A DNA stretch of 64,000 bases, taken from Labilithrix sp. Lineage in GTDB: Bacteria > Myxococcota_A > Polyangia > Polyangiales > Polyangiaceae. The position numbers were made by a program, and so were the translations under genes. Each line of letters opens with the position of its first letter. The first letter of the stretch is position 1. Of this stretch, positions 55,496 to 63,873 are shown piece after piece. The notes below the pieces were generated by a model. The model made no database searches. It was not told the DNA's origin and worked only from the letters and a program-made list of their open reading frames with translations. The stretch spans positions 54,967 to 118,966 of the forward strand of contig JAHBWD010000023.1 in NCBI GenBank assembly GCA_019637175.1. The letters are read 5' to 3'.

Positions 55496-56071
55496 ATGCA
55501 AGCTCAAACGACGCCCAACGAGGGCAAGGCCACGTCCGCCCGCCACACGATCTGGAGCATCGATCCGTCGCACTCGAGCGCGACGTTCAGCGTGCGGCAC
55601 CTCATGATCACGAACGTCCGCGGCGAGTTCCAGAAGCTCTCCGGCAGCGTGACGTACGATCCCGCGCGGCCCGAGGCCACGACCGTCCAGGCGACCATCG
55701 ACGTCGCCTCGATCAACACGCGCGAGCCGCAGCGCGACGCGCACCTCCGCAGCGCCGACTTCTTCGACGCGGAGACGCACCCGACCCTCACGTTCACCTC
55801 GAAGGCGCTCCGCACGGGCGACCGCGGCCTCGAGCTCGTCGGCGATCTCACGATCCGCGGCACGACCCGCGAGGTCGTCCTCGCGATCGACGGCCCTACG
55901 CCCGAGCAAGACGATCCCTGGGGCAACGTGCGCATCGGCGCCTCGGCCACGACGAAGATCAAGCGCTCCGAGTTCGGGATGACGTGGAACACGCTCCTCG
56001 AGACCGGAGGCATCGCCGTCGCCGACGAGGTCTCGATCTCCCTCGACGTCTCCCTCGTGCGGCAGAAGTGA
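55496..56071 (+). CDS. YceI-family protein, no signal peptide
   Basis: 191 residues with a strong GGAAGGAGA ribosome site. The YceI lipocalin-like fold has IDPSHSSATFSVRHLMITNVRGEF, LRSADFFDAETHPTLTF and LVGDLTIRGTTREV. The family binds polyisoprenoid or related amphiphiles. There is no signal peptide, so this copy is cytosolic. The next gene, eight bases on, is a lipoprotein version of the same family. The pair is probably under the 24-bp inverted repeat. Confidence 0.93.
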   Translation: MQAQTTPNEGKATSARHTIWSIDPSHSSATFSVRHLMITNVRGEFQKLSGSVTYDPARPEATTVQATIDVASINTREPQRDAHLRSADFFDAETHPTLTFTSKALRTGDRGLELVGDLTIRGTTREVVLAIDGPTPEQDDPWGNVRIGASATTKIKRSEFGMTWNTLLETGGIAVADEVSISLDVSLVRQK

Positions 56072-56079
56072 GGTCGACC

Positions 56080-56730
56080 ATGAAAGCGACTCTCTTCGCC
56101 GTCGGCCTCGTCGCCGCGACCTCGCTCGCCGCGCTGGGATGCGACGATCCCGCGAAAGACAAGGCCAAGGCCGTCACCGCCGCAGCGCCCGCCGCGCCCG
56201 CCGCCGTCGACCCCGCCAAGGGCTCGGTCAAACAGACCTTCGATCAGAGCACCTCCAAGGTCGCGTGGGTCGGCTCGAAGGTCACCGGCAAGCACGACGG
56301 CGGCTTCTCGACCTTCAAGGGAAGCGTCGACGTCGTCGACGGCGATCCCGAGAAGAGCAAGGTCGACGTCGAGATCGACGCGGCTTCGATCACGAGCGAC
56401 GCCGAGAAGCTCACCGGTCACCTCAAGTCGGCCGACTTCTTCGACGTCGAAAAGCATCCGAAGGCGACCTTCGCGTCGACGTCGATCAAGAAGGGCGGCG
56501 ACAAGGGCGCCTCGCACACCGTCACGGGCAACCTGACGATCAAGGGCATCACGAAGGCCGTGACGTTCCCCGCGACGATCCAGGCTTCGGCCGATCAGTC
56601 GAGCGTCGACGCCGACTTCGCGATCAACCGGCGCGACTTCTCGCTCAACTACGCGGGCATGCCGAACGATCTGATCCGCGACGACGTGGTGATCAAGCTC
56701 ACCATCCGCGCGAAGAAGCCGACGAGCTGA
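56080..56730 (+). CDS. YceI-family lipoprotein
   Basis: 216 residues. The signal peptide ends in ALGC (Cys21). An Ala/Pro/Lys spacer precedes a YceI domain (about 50-214) with SKVAWVGSKVTGKHDGGF, LKSADFFDVEKHPKATF, VTGNLTIKGITKAV and a long C-terminal strand. It should bind a lipid-like molecule in the periplasm while its neighbour works in the cytosol. It is separated from the first YceI gene by eight bases. Confidence 0.93.
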   Translation: MKATLFAVGLVAATSLAALGCDDPAKDKAKAVTAAAPAAPAAVDPAKGSVKQTFDQSTSKVAWVGSKVTGKHDGGFSTFKGSVDVVDGDPEKSKVDVEIDAASITSDAEKLTGHLKSADFFDVEKHPKATFASTSIKKGGDKGASHTVTGNLTIKGITKAVTFPATIQASADQSSVDADFAINRRDFSLNYAGMPNDLIRDDVVIKLTIRAKKPTS

Positions 56731-57213
56731 TCACGGTCGCGATCCGTCGATCGGGACGTCGATCTCGGTTCGGTAGTCTTCCGGCCTCGCGCCTTGCGCG
56801 GGGCCGACGAAGTAGATCTCGCGCGGCGGCCCGGTGCGGTGGAGGCCGTGGTCGCCGACCCAGGCGTAGAGCGCTTCGTAGGCGGCGCCGATCGTCGCGT
56901 AGGGTCCGACGTGCACCGTGTACGCGACGGGGCCGCCCGCGAGCTCGCGGCGGTGGACGCCTTTCGTCTCGGCGACCTTCGCTCGGGGCGTCACCGACAC
57001 GCCGAGCTCGACGTCGATGTCTTCGGGGCGGAAGGGCTCGTTGTAGTAGACCGCGAACGGCGCGCCTCGCGCCGCGCCGGCGGGCTCGACCGAGAGCGCG
57101 ACCTTCGCGAGCGTCGCGTGCATGGTGTCGCCGAGCTCGGCGAGCGTCGCGTGGCAGCGCTCCGTCACGACGACCTGAGCAGGAAGCTGCTTGACGCGGA
57201 TCTCGTAGTTCAT
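56731..57213 (-). CDS. GyrI-like small-molecule-binding protein
   Basis: 160 residues from the ATG at 57213; an upstream extension has atypical codons. NYEIRVKQLPAQVVVTERCHATLAELGD and GPVAYTVHVGPYATIGAAYEALYAWVGDHG match the GyrI-like/AraC effector-binding fold; the Glu normally used for cationic ligands falls in PREIYF. No DNA-binding domain is present, so it may sequester a ligand or bind a partner protein. It is convergent with the YceI lipoprotein gene. Confidence 0.88.
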   Translation of the reverse strand: MNYEIRVKQLPAQVVVTERCHATLAELGDTMHATLAKVALSVEPAGAARGAPFAVYYNEPFRPEDIDVELGVSVTPRAKVAETKGVHRRELAGGPVAYTVHVGPYATIGAAYEALYAWVGDHGLHRTGPPREIYFVGPAQGARPEDYRTEIDVPIDGSRP

Positions 57214-57257
57214 GGCGTCACGTTCGCAATCAAGGCGCGTGCCACGAGCGAGACACC

Positions 57258-58679
57258 TCAACCCTTGAGCACGCCGAGCGGAACGAGGCGCGCGACCTTG
57301 CGCGCGACGCCGGCGCGCTCACACACCTCGACGACGCGCTCGACGTCTTTGTAGGCCGTCGGCGCCTCCTCGGCGAGCTCGGCGTTCGACGGACAGCGCA
57401 CGACGATCCCGCGCGCGGCGAGCTCCTTGCGAAGCTCGCCGCCGCGGACCATCCGCTTCGAGGCCGTGCGGCTCATCGCGCGGCCCGCTCCGTGACACGC
57501 GCTCGCGAACGAGAGCTCGCTCGCGCCGAGCCCCACGAGGACGAACGACGCGGTGCCCATGCTGCCCGGGATCAACACCGGCTGACCGACCGCGCGATAC
57601 GCCTCGGGCAGATCCGCGCTGCCGGGCCCGAACGCGCGGGTCGCGCCCTTGCGATGAACGCAGAGCCGGCGGCCGAGATGCTCCTCGAGCTTCGCGACGT
57701 TGTGCGCGACGTCGTACACGAGATCGAGCCGGCCGTCGGAGGTCGCCGCGGCAAAGACCTGTCGCGCGCGATGCGTGAGCACCTCACGGTTCGCGAACGC
57801 GAAGTTCGCGGCGGCGGCCATGCCGGCGAAGTAGTCGCGCCCTTCGGGCGACGAGAGCGGCGCGCACGCGAGCTGACGATCGGGCAGCGTGATGCCGTAG
57901 CGCTCGAGCGCGGCATCCATGCGGCGAACGTAGTCGGTGCACACTTGATGACCGAGCCCTCGCGACCCGGTGTGAATGAGCACCGTGATCTGATCGAGAG
58001 AGAGGCCGAACGCGCGCGCCGCGTTCGCGTCGAAGATCGCCTGCACGCGCTGGATCTCGAGGAAGTGGTTGCCGCCACCGAGCGTGCCGAGCTGGTCGCA
58101 GCCGCGCCGCTTGGCGCGCTCCGACACCGCCGAGGCGCTCGCGCCCGCGAGGCGTCCGCCGCCCTCGATGCGCTCGAGATCGCGAGGAAGGCCGAGGTCG
58201 AACGCGCGCACGATCTCGGGCGCGCCGCCCTCGAGCACGCGATCGAGCTGTTCGATCGTGAGCTCGAGGCGCCCGCCGCGGCCGTATCCGGCGGGGATGC
58301 TCCTCATCAGCTCGTGCAGCACGCGCTCGACGTCGGGCACGTCGCTTCGCCCGAGGTGAGAGGCGAGGAGCCGCACGCCGCAGTTGATGTCGAAGCCGAT
58401 ACCTCCGGGGGAGATCACGCCGTCGGGAGGCGCTGTCGCCGCGACGCCGCCGACGGGAAAGCCGTAGCCCTCGTGCATGTCGGGCATCCCGACGACGGCG
58501 CCGACGAGGCCCGGCAGCGTCGCGACGTCGAGGAGCTGCTCGACGCTCCGATCGCCTCGGATCTGCGCGAGCAGCACCTCGTCGGCGAGGATCCGCGCCG
58601 GGACGTTCATCCCCGGTCGCGTCTCTCTCCCCGCTTCGTGGATGACGTCGCCGACGCGTTCGAACCGTGCCATGGTCAT
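57258..58679 (-). CDS. rtcB: RtcB-type RNA ligase
   Basis: 473 residues from the ATG at 58679, supported by GAGGAG seven bases upstream. RtcB hallmarks are complete: the metal site with Cys100 (FDINCG), His205 (GGGNHF), His236 (IHTGSRG) and His326 (DVAHN), and the guanylation His396 in SACHGAGR. It joins 3'-phosphate or 2',3'-cyclic-phosphate ends to 5'-OH ends using GTP and Mn2+. It is downstream of the archease gene by 14 bp in one operon, the classic RNA-repair pair. Confidence 0.97.
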   Translation of the reverse strand: MTMARFERVGDVIHEAGRETRPGMNVPARILADEVLLAQIRGDRSVEQLLDVATLPGLVGAVVGMPDMHEGYGFPVGGVAATAPPDGVISPGGIGFDINCGVRLLASHLGRSDVPDVERVLHELMRSIPAGYGRGGRLELTIEQLDRVLEGGAPEIVRAFDLGLPRDLERIEGGGRLAGASASAVSERAKRRGCDQLGTLGGGNHFLEIQRVQAIFDANAARAFGLSLDQITVLIHTGSRGLGHQVCTDYVRRMDAALERYGITLPDRQLACAPLSSPEGRDYFAGMAAAANFAFANREVLTHRARQVFAAATSDGRLDLVYDVAHNVAKLEEHLGRRLCVHRKGATRAFGPGSADLPEAYRAVGQPVLIPGSMGTASFVLVGLGASELSFASACHGAGRAMSRTASKRMVRGGELRKELAARGIVVRCPSNAELAEEAPTAYKDVERVVEVCERAGVARKVARLVPLGVLKG

Positions 58680-58693
58680 GACGTTTCTCCTCG

Positions 58694-59116
58694 TCACACG
58701 TCGAGCACCACCGTCGCTTCGAGCCCTTCCGGCGTGTCGCTCACGCGGAGGCGATGCCAGGTCGCGGCCTTCACGGCCGTCCTCGGCGACGACGGTTCTC
58801 GTCCGCGTACGATCGCCTCGAGCTTCCGATCGGTCGCGCGCGCGACGCGCACCTCGACGAAGACGCACTTGTCGACCTCCGCGCGGTACACGAGCTCGTT
58901 CAACCAATCGACGAAGAGCGACTCGCGATCGGACGCGGCGAGCTCGAGGTGCTCCGGCGCGCGCGTCGGCGGCCCCGCCGCGTCTTCGGCCATGACCTCG
59001 GCGAGCGCGCGCGCGGCTTCTTCGAGGAGCGAGGCGAGGTCAGGCGCCTCGAGGCGCAGCTCGAGCTCGCCCGTGTGCTCGACGAACCGGTGACGCGATG
59101 CAGTCGGTGCTTTCAC
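58694..59116 (-). CDS. Archease, activator of RtcB
   Basis: 140 residues, GTG start. The FVEHTGELELRL N-terminal strand, LFVDWLNELVYRAEVDKCVF and VKAATWHRLRVSDTPEG are archease hallmarks. Archease promotes RtcB guanylation and widens its nucleotide use. The first metal-binding acidic residue, usually Asp in EHTAD, is Glu here (EHTGE), which should still bind. It is the first gene of the archease-rtcB operon and is divergent from the DUF47-like gene across 122 bp. Confidence 0.93.
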   Translation of the reverse strand: MKAPTASRHRFVEHTGELELRLEAPDLASLLEEAARALAEVMAEDAAGPPTRAPEHLELAASDRESLFVDWLNELVYRAEVDKCVFVEVRVARATDRKLEAIVRGREPSSPRTAVKAATWHRLRVSDTPEGLEATVVLDV

Positions 59117-59238
59117 TGTGTCACTCGCAGCCCTCGAAGCAGACGACGTGCCGAATGCGAGCGCTCGCGTTGCGCCGGCTGGTACGCGACCTGCGTCGCT
59201 CCTCTTCGTTGGGGACTCTCGGGGACGCGGAGAAGGTC

Positions 59239-61176
59239 ATGTGGAAGAAGACGGCGATCGCCGGCGTGCTCGGAGAGCGGGATCTGCTCCTGCCTGGGCT
59301 CGTCCACGAGGCGCTCGCGGCGAACGGGCGCGCGAAGTACTTCTTCACGTTGCTGCAGCTCGCGCAGGCGCACGCCGACGCCGTCGATGGCGGCGCGCCC
59401 GATCTGCGAAGCGAGCGCGAGCTTGCCGGCGTCACCGACGCTCGGCTCGACACGGTCGTCGGCGAGAGCCGCATTCACTATCGCGGCGAGTACCGCATCC
59501 CGTTCGCGAAGACGATCGTGGAGCAGATCTTCGCCGACATCGACGCGATGATCGCGCCGCTCCGCGCCGCCTCGCCCGCGCGCGTCGACGAGGAGACGGC
59601 GTCGTCGCTCGTGCACCGGCGCTCGCTCCTCTCGGACGCCTGCGCGCGACCTTCCGACGGCGCGATCACGGTCGAGACGCTCACGCGGCTGACGTCGTCC
59701 GACCGCGAGCGAATGGACAGCGCGCACCTGCTCGTGGTCGATCTGCACAAGGCGCTGAACCTGCTCGCGTCGTCGCTCGCGACGGAAGACATCGACGGCG
59801 CGAAGGCCTACGGCCTCGACGACGCGGATCGTCCGCTCGTCGCCGCGTTCATGAAGGGTCTTCACCAGACCGAGGCGCTCAAGCTCGAGCATCCCGGCCT
59901 CGGCACGATGGCGACGCGGAGCGGAAAGGTGCTCATCCTCGAGAACGACATCGGGGAGACCTCCGCGCACTTGCTCGTCGTCCACGTCGAAGGTCTCCGC
60001 GTCGTCGTGACGACCACCGACGTGCACCTCCAGCGCATCGAGTTCTTCCGCCAGATGCTCGCCGGCTCGCGCGTCGCGTGGGCCGACGTGCGCTCGCGAT
60101 CGGCGCGCGAGATGGCGCACGCAGGCCTCTTCTACGAGTGCGTCGGCACGCTCGACGCGCGAGATCGCGACGAGCTCGAACACTTCCTCGCGCACCTCGG
60201 CTCGCGGCTCGTTTTTCTCATCGACTGGAACCGCGCGCGCAAAGTGCTGCGCGCGTTCGTTCCGAAGGCGCAGAGCCTCGAGCTGCTCGCGTGGGCCGCG
60301 CAGGAGGGCCTCGGCCACCGGGGCATGCTCGAGATGGGCGGCGCGCGGCTCGTCCTCGACGCGATGGCGGCGGTCGTGCGGACGCCGCTGCGCTTCGGCG
60401 AGCGCCTCGACGACGTGATCGGGGTGCGCGCGGCGACCGAGCTGCTCCGGTTCGTCCTTCGCACGTGCAGCGTCGGGCTCCGCGCCCATCGGTCGCGCTC
60501 GGTGCTCCGCGCCGAGATCCGGGCCGAGCTCTCCGAGGCCGTGCGCGCGAGCGGAGATCGCCTGCTCGGTCCCGTCGCCGACCACGCGGAGGTCGTGGGG
60601 GAGATCGCGACGGCGTTGAGCGCCGAGCTCCGTGCGCTCGAGGGCGCGCCCGCGCGCGCGCATGCGCAGGAAGGCCTCACGCGCGTGGCGAGGGCTTGCG
60701 AGCATCGCGGCGACGAGGTCGTCGTCCTCCTACGCAACGTCGCGCGGCGCATGCCCGAAGCCGAGCCCTACGCCGAGGTCGTCGCGCTCGCCGACGACGC
60801 GGTCGACGCGATCGAGGAGGCCGCGTTTCAGCTCACGCTCCTTCCCGCCGAGGTGCCTCCGATGCTTCGCGCCGTGCGCCTCGCGGAGCTCGGCGATCTC
60901 GTGACGGCGGCTGCGCGAGCGTACATCCTGTGCGTGACGTCGGCGCGGCGCGGCGGGCCTGACGGCCTGCACGCGGTGCTCGACGCGTTCGACGAGATCG
61001 TGACGCTCGAGCACGCGATGGACGACGCAGAGCGCCGCCTCGTCACTGCGCTCGCGAAGGAGGCCTCGGGCAAGCTCTTCGTGATCACGTCACGCGTCGC
61101 GGCGGGGCTCGAGCACGCGGTCGACTGCCTCACGCGCGCTTCGCTCCTGCTCCGCGATCACGCATCGCTTCCGTAG
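59239..61176 (+). CDS. Split DUF47/PhoU-like protein with a long unknown insert
   Basis: 645 residues. The start at 59239 has GGAG six bases upstream and avoids overlap with archease; an ATG at 59098 would overlap it. The first 55 residues (YFFTLLQLAQAHADA) and the last 165 (CEHRGDEVVVLLRN, DDAVDAIEEAA, LEHAMDDAE, GLEHAVDCLTRAS) look like the two ends of a DUF47/PhoU-like helical domain. Between them lie about 420 residues of mixed alpha/beta sequence with no recognised motif, e.g. MDSAHLLVVDLHKALN and RLVFLIDWNRARKVL. DUF47 proteins regulate phosphate transport; here the neighbour is the RtcB-archease RNA-repair operon. The function is unknown. Confidence 0.75.
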   Translation: MWKKTAIAGVLGERDLLLPGLVHEALAANGRAKYFFTLLQLAQAHADAVDGGAPDLRSERELAGVTDARLDTVVGESRIHYRGEYRIPFAKTIVEQIFADIDAMIAPLRAASPARVDEETASSLVHRRSLLSDACARPSDGAITVETLTRLTSSDRERMDSAHLLVVDLHKALNLLASSLATEDIDGAKAYGLDDADRPLVAAFMKGLHQTEALKLEHPGLGTMATRSGKVLILENDIGETSAHLLVVHVEGLRVVVTTTDVHLQRIEFFRQMLAGSRVAWADVRSRSAREMAHAGLFYECVGTLDARDRDELEHFLAHLGSRLVFLIDWNRARKVLRAFVPKAQSLELLAWAAQEGLGHRGMLEMGGARLVLDAMAAVVRTPLRFGERLDDVIGVRAATELLRFVLRTCSVGLRAHRSRSVLRAEIRAELSEAVRASGDRLLGPVADHAEVVGEIATALSAELRALEGAPARAHAQEGLTRVARACEHRGDEVVVLLRNVARRMPEAEPYAEVVALADDAVDAIEEAAFQLTLLPAEVPPMLRAVRLAELGDLVTAAARAYILCVTSARRGGPDGLHAVLDAFDEIVTLEHAMDDAERRLVTALAKEASGKLFVITSRVAAGLEHAVDCLTRASLLLRDHASLP

Positions 61177-61247
61177 AATCAACGCGAGCAGACGGAGTGC
61201 GTGGCGCGGCGTCGTGGCACGCACGGTGCAGATCTGACGCGCACACC

Positions 61248-61469
61248 ATGAATCGAGACGTCGACGAATGGATCGAGCCCACGGCCTGCTTCGACTGCGG
61301 TGCTGAGCTCTGGCCCGACATCGATCGGGCCTTCGCGTCCGGTCCGGATGTGGTTCTCTGCTTCGCGTGCGCCGAGCGACGTGGAGGCGTCTACGACGCC
61401 GACGAGGATCGCTGGTTGGTCGCGCCGGACATGTCCGGCATCGCCGACGAGCGACGCCCACACCCGTGA
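61248..61469 (+). CDS. Small zinc-ribbon-like protein
   Basis: 73 residues. CFDCGAEL at about 14-21 and CFACAERRGG at about 43-52 give a C-x2-C, C-x2-C zinc-binding arrangement; GGVYDADEDRW and the acidic flanks complete it. No other feature is visible and the family was not identified. It follows the DUF47-like gene by 71 bp on the same strand and may be co-transcribed with it. Confidence 0.7.
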   Translation: MNRDVDEWIEPTACFDCGAELWPDIDRAFASGPDVVLCFACAERRGGVYDADEDRWLVAPDMSGIADERRPHP

Positions 61470-61574
61470 CGCGTGATGGCGGATCGCGCCACGCCGCATG
61501 AACGATCGCGACGAACGATCGGGATTTCCTGCGACTTTGGACGGGTGGCGGGCCCTCTGGTAGAGGAGCGCCAC

Positions 61575-62831
61575 ATGTCCTTCCCGCATCGCCGAGACTT
61601 TCTTTTTCTCTCGTCCGCGATGGCGGCGGCGTGCGCGGCGTGTGCTCCGGTCGGCACGGGCGCCCCGCCGACGCCCGCGATCGTCGTTCCCCGAACAGCG
61701 GCGTCGCGCCTCGTCGCCGGGGTCGAGAGGATCGATCTCTCCGACGCGACGAACGGCCTCGCGCTCGAGAATGACGTGCCGACGGTCTCGCTGGTCGACG
61801 GGAAGATCGAGCACGACGGCGTCGTCGTCGCGGACGTGAGCGCCGTCGTGCAACGTCGGCTCCTCACGCGCGTGGAAGGTCTCTTCGATTCCCTCAAGGC
61901 GGCTCGAGAGGCGTGGAAGATCGCAAATCCGGGTCGGCAATTCCACGGAGCGGTTCTCCTCGCCTTCGACGCGAAGGCCCCGGCGCTGCAGGTCAAGAGC
62001 ATCCTCCAGACCGCCGCGTTCGCCGGTTATCCCCACGCGCGCTTCGCGGTGCGCGGCGCAGGCGCCGTCACCCGCTTGAACGTCGACGCGATCGTCCCGG
62101 GGCCGCCTGGTTCATCGGCCTTTCCGGAGCCGGGGGCGCGCCTGCTGGTCGTCGTGCGCCCGGAGAGGTACGTCCTCGTCTGGCGCAAAGACGGCGCGAC
62201 CGTCTCGACGTCGGAGGTCGTAGCTCCGGCGGAGCTCGCGGCGCGCGTGCAGAAGGAATGGGCGCTTCACGCGGTTCACCGCGAAGCGAGCGATCAAGCG
62301 TTCGACCAAGCCGTCCTCTACGTGGGCGACGACGTCGACCACGCGCGCATCGTCGCAGCCGTCGACGGCATTCACGCGACGACGCGAGAGCTCGCGACGG
62401 GAGGCGCCACGAAGCGTGTCCCTGCGATCAACGTCAACCTCGGCATGGCGACCGAGATCGGGGGCGCCGGCGATCCGCTCTCCGCGCGGGGCCGCGAGCC
62501 TGCGACGATTCGAGAGATCGTCCTCCGCGGCGCCGGCGGCTTCAGAGCTTGCTACGAGAAGGGCGTCGCGAGGAAGAAGTCCCTCGCCGGCGCCGTCCGC
62601 GTTCGGTTCGTCATTCAACCGAGTGGGAAGGTCAGCGACGTCACCGACGAAGGGTCGGCGCTGCCGGACGCCGAGGTCGTGAAGTGCATCATGCGCAAGT
62701 TCGGCGAGTTGACCTTCTCGCCGTCCGCCGGCGGCCCGGAGACCGTCGTCTACCCCCTCGTCTTCCGCCGCGACGCGTCGGCTCCTTCGGAAGAAGCCGG
62801 AGACGGCGGCGTCGGGATTGGGAGACCTTGA
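61575..62831 (+). CDS. Tat-signal lipoprotein with ExbD-like and AgmX/PglI-like domains
   Basis: 418 residues with GAGGAG upstream. HRRDFLFLSS followed by Ala/Cys (Cys20 or Cys23) is a Tat-type lipoprotein signal. A middle region (about 108-150; AVLLAFDAKAPALQVKSIL) resembles the periplasmic ExbD/TolR domain, and the C-terminus (about 312-400; FRACYEKGV, VRVRFVIQPSGKVSD, CIMRKFGELTFSP) is an AgmX/PglI-like domain. It may bridge an envelope motor-like complex and a cell-surface component. The next gene starts 82 bp on. Confidence 0.8.
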   Translation: MSFPHRRDFLFLSSAMAAACAACAPVGTGAPPTPAIVVPRTAASRLVAGVERIDLSDATNGLALENDVPTVSLVDGKIEHDGVVVADVSAVVQRRLLTRVEGLFDSLKAAREAWKIANPGRQFHGAVLLAFDAKAPALQVKSILQTAAFAGYPHARFAVRGAGAVTRLNVDAIVPGPPGSSAFPEPGARLLVVVRPERYVLVWRKDGATVSTSEVVAPAELAARVQKEWALHAVHREASDQAFDQAVLYVGDDVDHARIVAAVDGIHATTRELATGGATKRVPAINVNLGMATEIGGAGDPLSARGREPATIREIVLRGAGGFRACYEKGVARKKSLAGAVRVRFVIQPSGKVSDVTDEGSALPDAEVVKCIMRKFGELTFSPSAGGPETVVYPLVFRRDASAPSEEAGDGGVGIGRP

Positions 62832-62913
62832 GGCTCAGGGCGTCGATCCCTTTCGCACGTTTGCGTCCCGCGGCCTCTGTGTCCTGAACGTCGAACTCAG
62901 GTATCGTCGCGGC

Positions 62914-63828
62914 ATGGCGCGCGAGGACGTACGCATTCCGACCCGTGACGGTCTGTCGTTGGGCGCCTGGTTCTTCGGCGGAGGCGACGGCCGGCGCCCG
63001 TGCGTGATCATGGCCCACGGCTTCGGCGCCACGCGCGCGTGCGGGCTCTCGAAGTTCGCGGAGCGCTTCCAGGCCGCCGGCATGCACGTCCTCGTGTTCG
63101 ACTACCGCTTCTTCGGCGACAGCGACGGCGAACCGCGCCAGCTCCTCTCGGTGCGTACCCAACTCGAAGACTGGGCGAGCGCCATCGCTCACGCGCGAGG
63201 CCACGCCGACGTCGATCCCGATCGCGTCGCGCTGTGGGGAACGTCGTACAGCGGCGGCGCCGTCGTCGTCGCGGCGGCGCGCGACGGTCGCGTCGCGGCG
63301 ATCAGCTCGCTCGTGCCCATGATGGATGCGCAGGCGGTGGCGCGCGACATGCGTCGCGTCGAAGGATGGTCGTGGATGCTCCGCGCGGCGTGGCGAGCGA
63401 TCGTCGACGCGACGCGATCGTTCTTCGGCATGGAGCCCTTGCGCATCCGCATCGTCGGTCCGCCGGGCTCCGCCGCCGCGATCACCGCGCCCGGCGCGGA
63501 GAGCGCGTACCTCGCGCTCGTCGGGCCCGACTGGGTGAACGCGGTGTGCGCGAGGATCATGCTGACCGGTGGGACATTCCGCCCCGTCCTCCACGTGGCG
63601 AAGCTCCCGTGTCCCCTCCTCGTCCAGATCGGCGAGCGCGATCAGGTCGTGCCCGTCGACGCTGCCGAACGAGCCGCGAGCCTCGCGAAAGAGAAGGCCA
63701 CGGTGCTCAAGTACCCCGCGGACCACTTCGACGTCTACGAAGGCGAGCTCTTCGAGCGCGCCGTCGCCGACGAGCTCGCGTTCTTCGAGCGGCATCTTCT
63801 CGAGAGGAGCCCTCGCTCCTCGGCCTGA
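62914..63828 (+). CDS. Alpha/beta hydrolase
   Basis: 304 residues. The nucleophile elbow is GTSYSG, the oxyanion region HGFGATR, the acidic residue in GERDQVV and the catalytic His in ADHFDVY. There is no signal peptide. The central AAWRAIVDATRSFFG insertion suggests a small lid. The substrate is unknown. The start at 62914 follows the family N-terminus (VRIPTRDGLSLGAW); an open frame upstream overlaps the previous gene and was not used. A strong hairpin follows the stop. Confidence 0.92.
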   Translation: MAREDVRIPTRDGLSLGAWFFGGGDGRRPCVIMAHGFGATRACGLSKFAERFQAAGMHVLVFDYRFFGDSDGEPRQLLSVRTQLEDWASAIAHARGHADVDPDRVALWGTSYSGGAVVVAAARDGRVAAISSLVPMMDAQAVARDMRRVEGWSWMLRAAWRAIVDATRSFFGMEPLRIRIVGPPGSAAAITAPGAESAYLALVGPDWVNAVCARIMLTGGTFRPVLHVAKLPCPLLVQIGERDQVVPVDAAERAASLAKEKATVLKYPADHFDVYEGELFERAVADELAFFERHLLERSPRSSA

Positions 63829-63830
63829 AA

Positions 63831-63873
63831 GACGCGCGCTCGGAGACGAGCTTCGCTCGCGTAGGCGCGCGTC
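63831..63873 (+). terminator. Strong GC hairpin after the hydrolase gene
   Basis: GACGCGCGC (63831-63839) and GCGCGCGTC (63865-63873) pair perfectly, starting two bases after the TGA, with an inner CGAGC/GCTCG hairpin. An alternative pairing GCTCGGA (63838-63844) with TCCGAGC (63872-63878) is mutually exclusive. No T-run follows, so termination is only likely, not certain. Confidence 0.45.

Noticed and set aside
59098..59238. Upstream ATG extension of the DUF47-like protein
   Set aside because: It would overlap the archease start codon and lacks a ribosome site; the ATG at 59239 has GGAG at good spacing and a natural family-like N-terminus.
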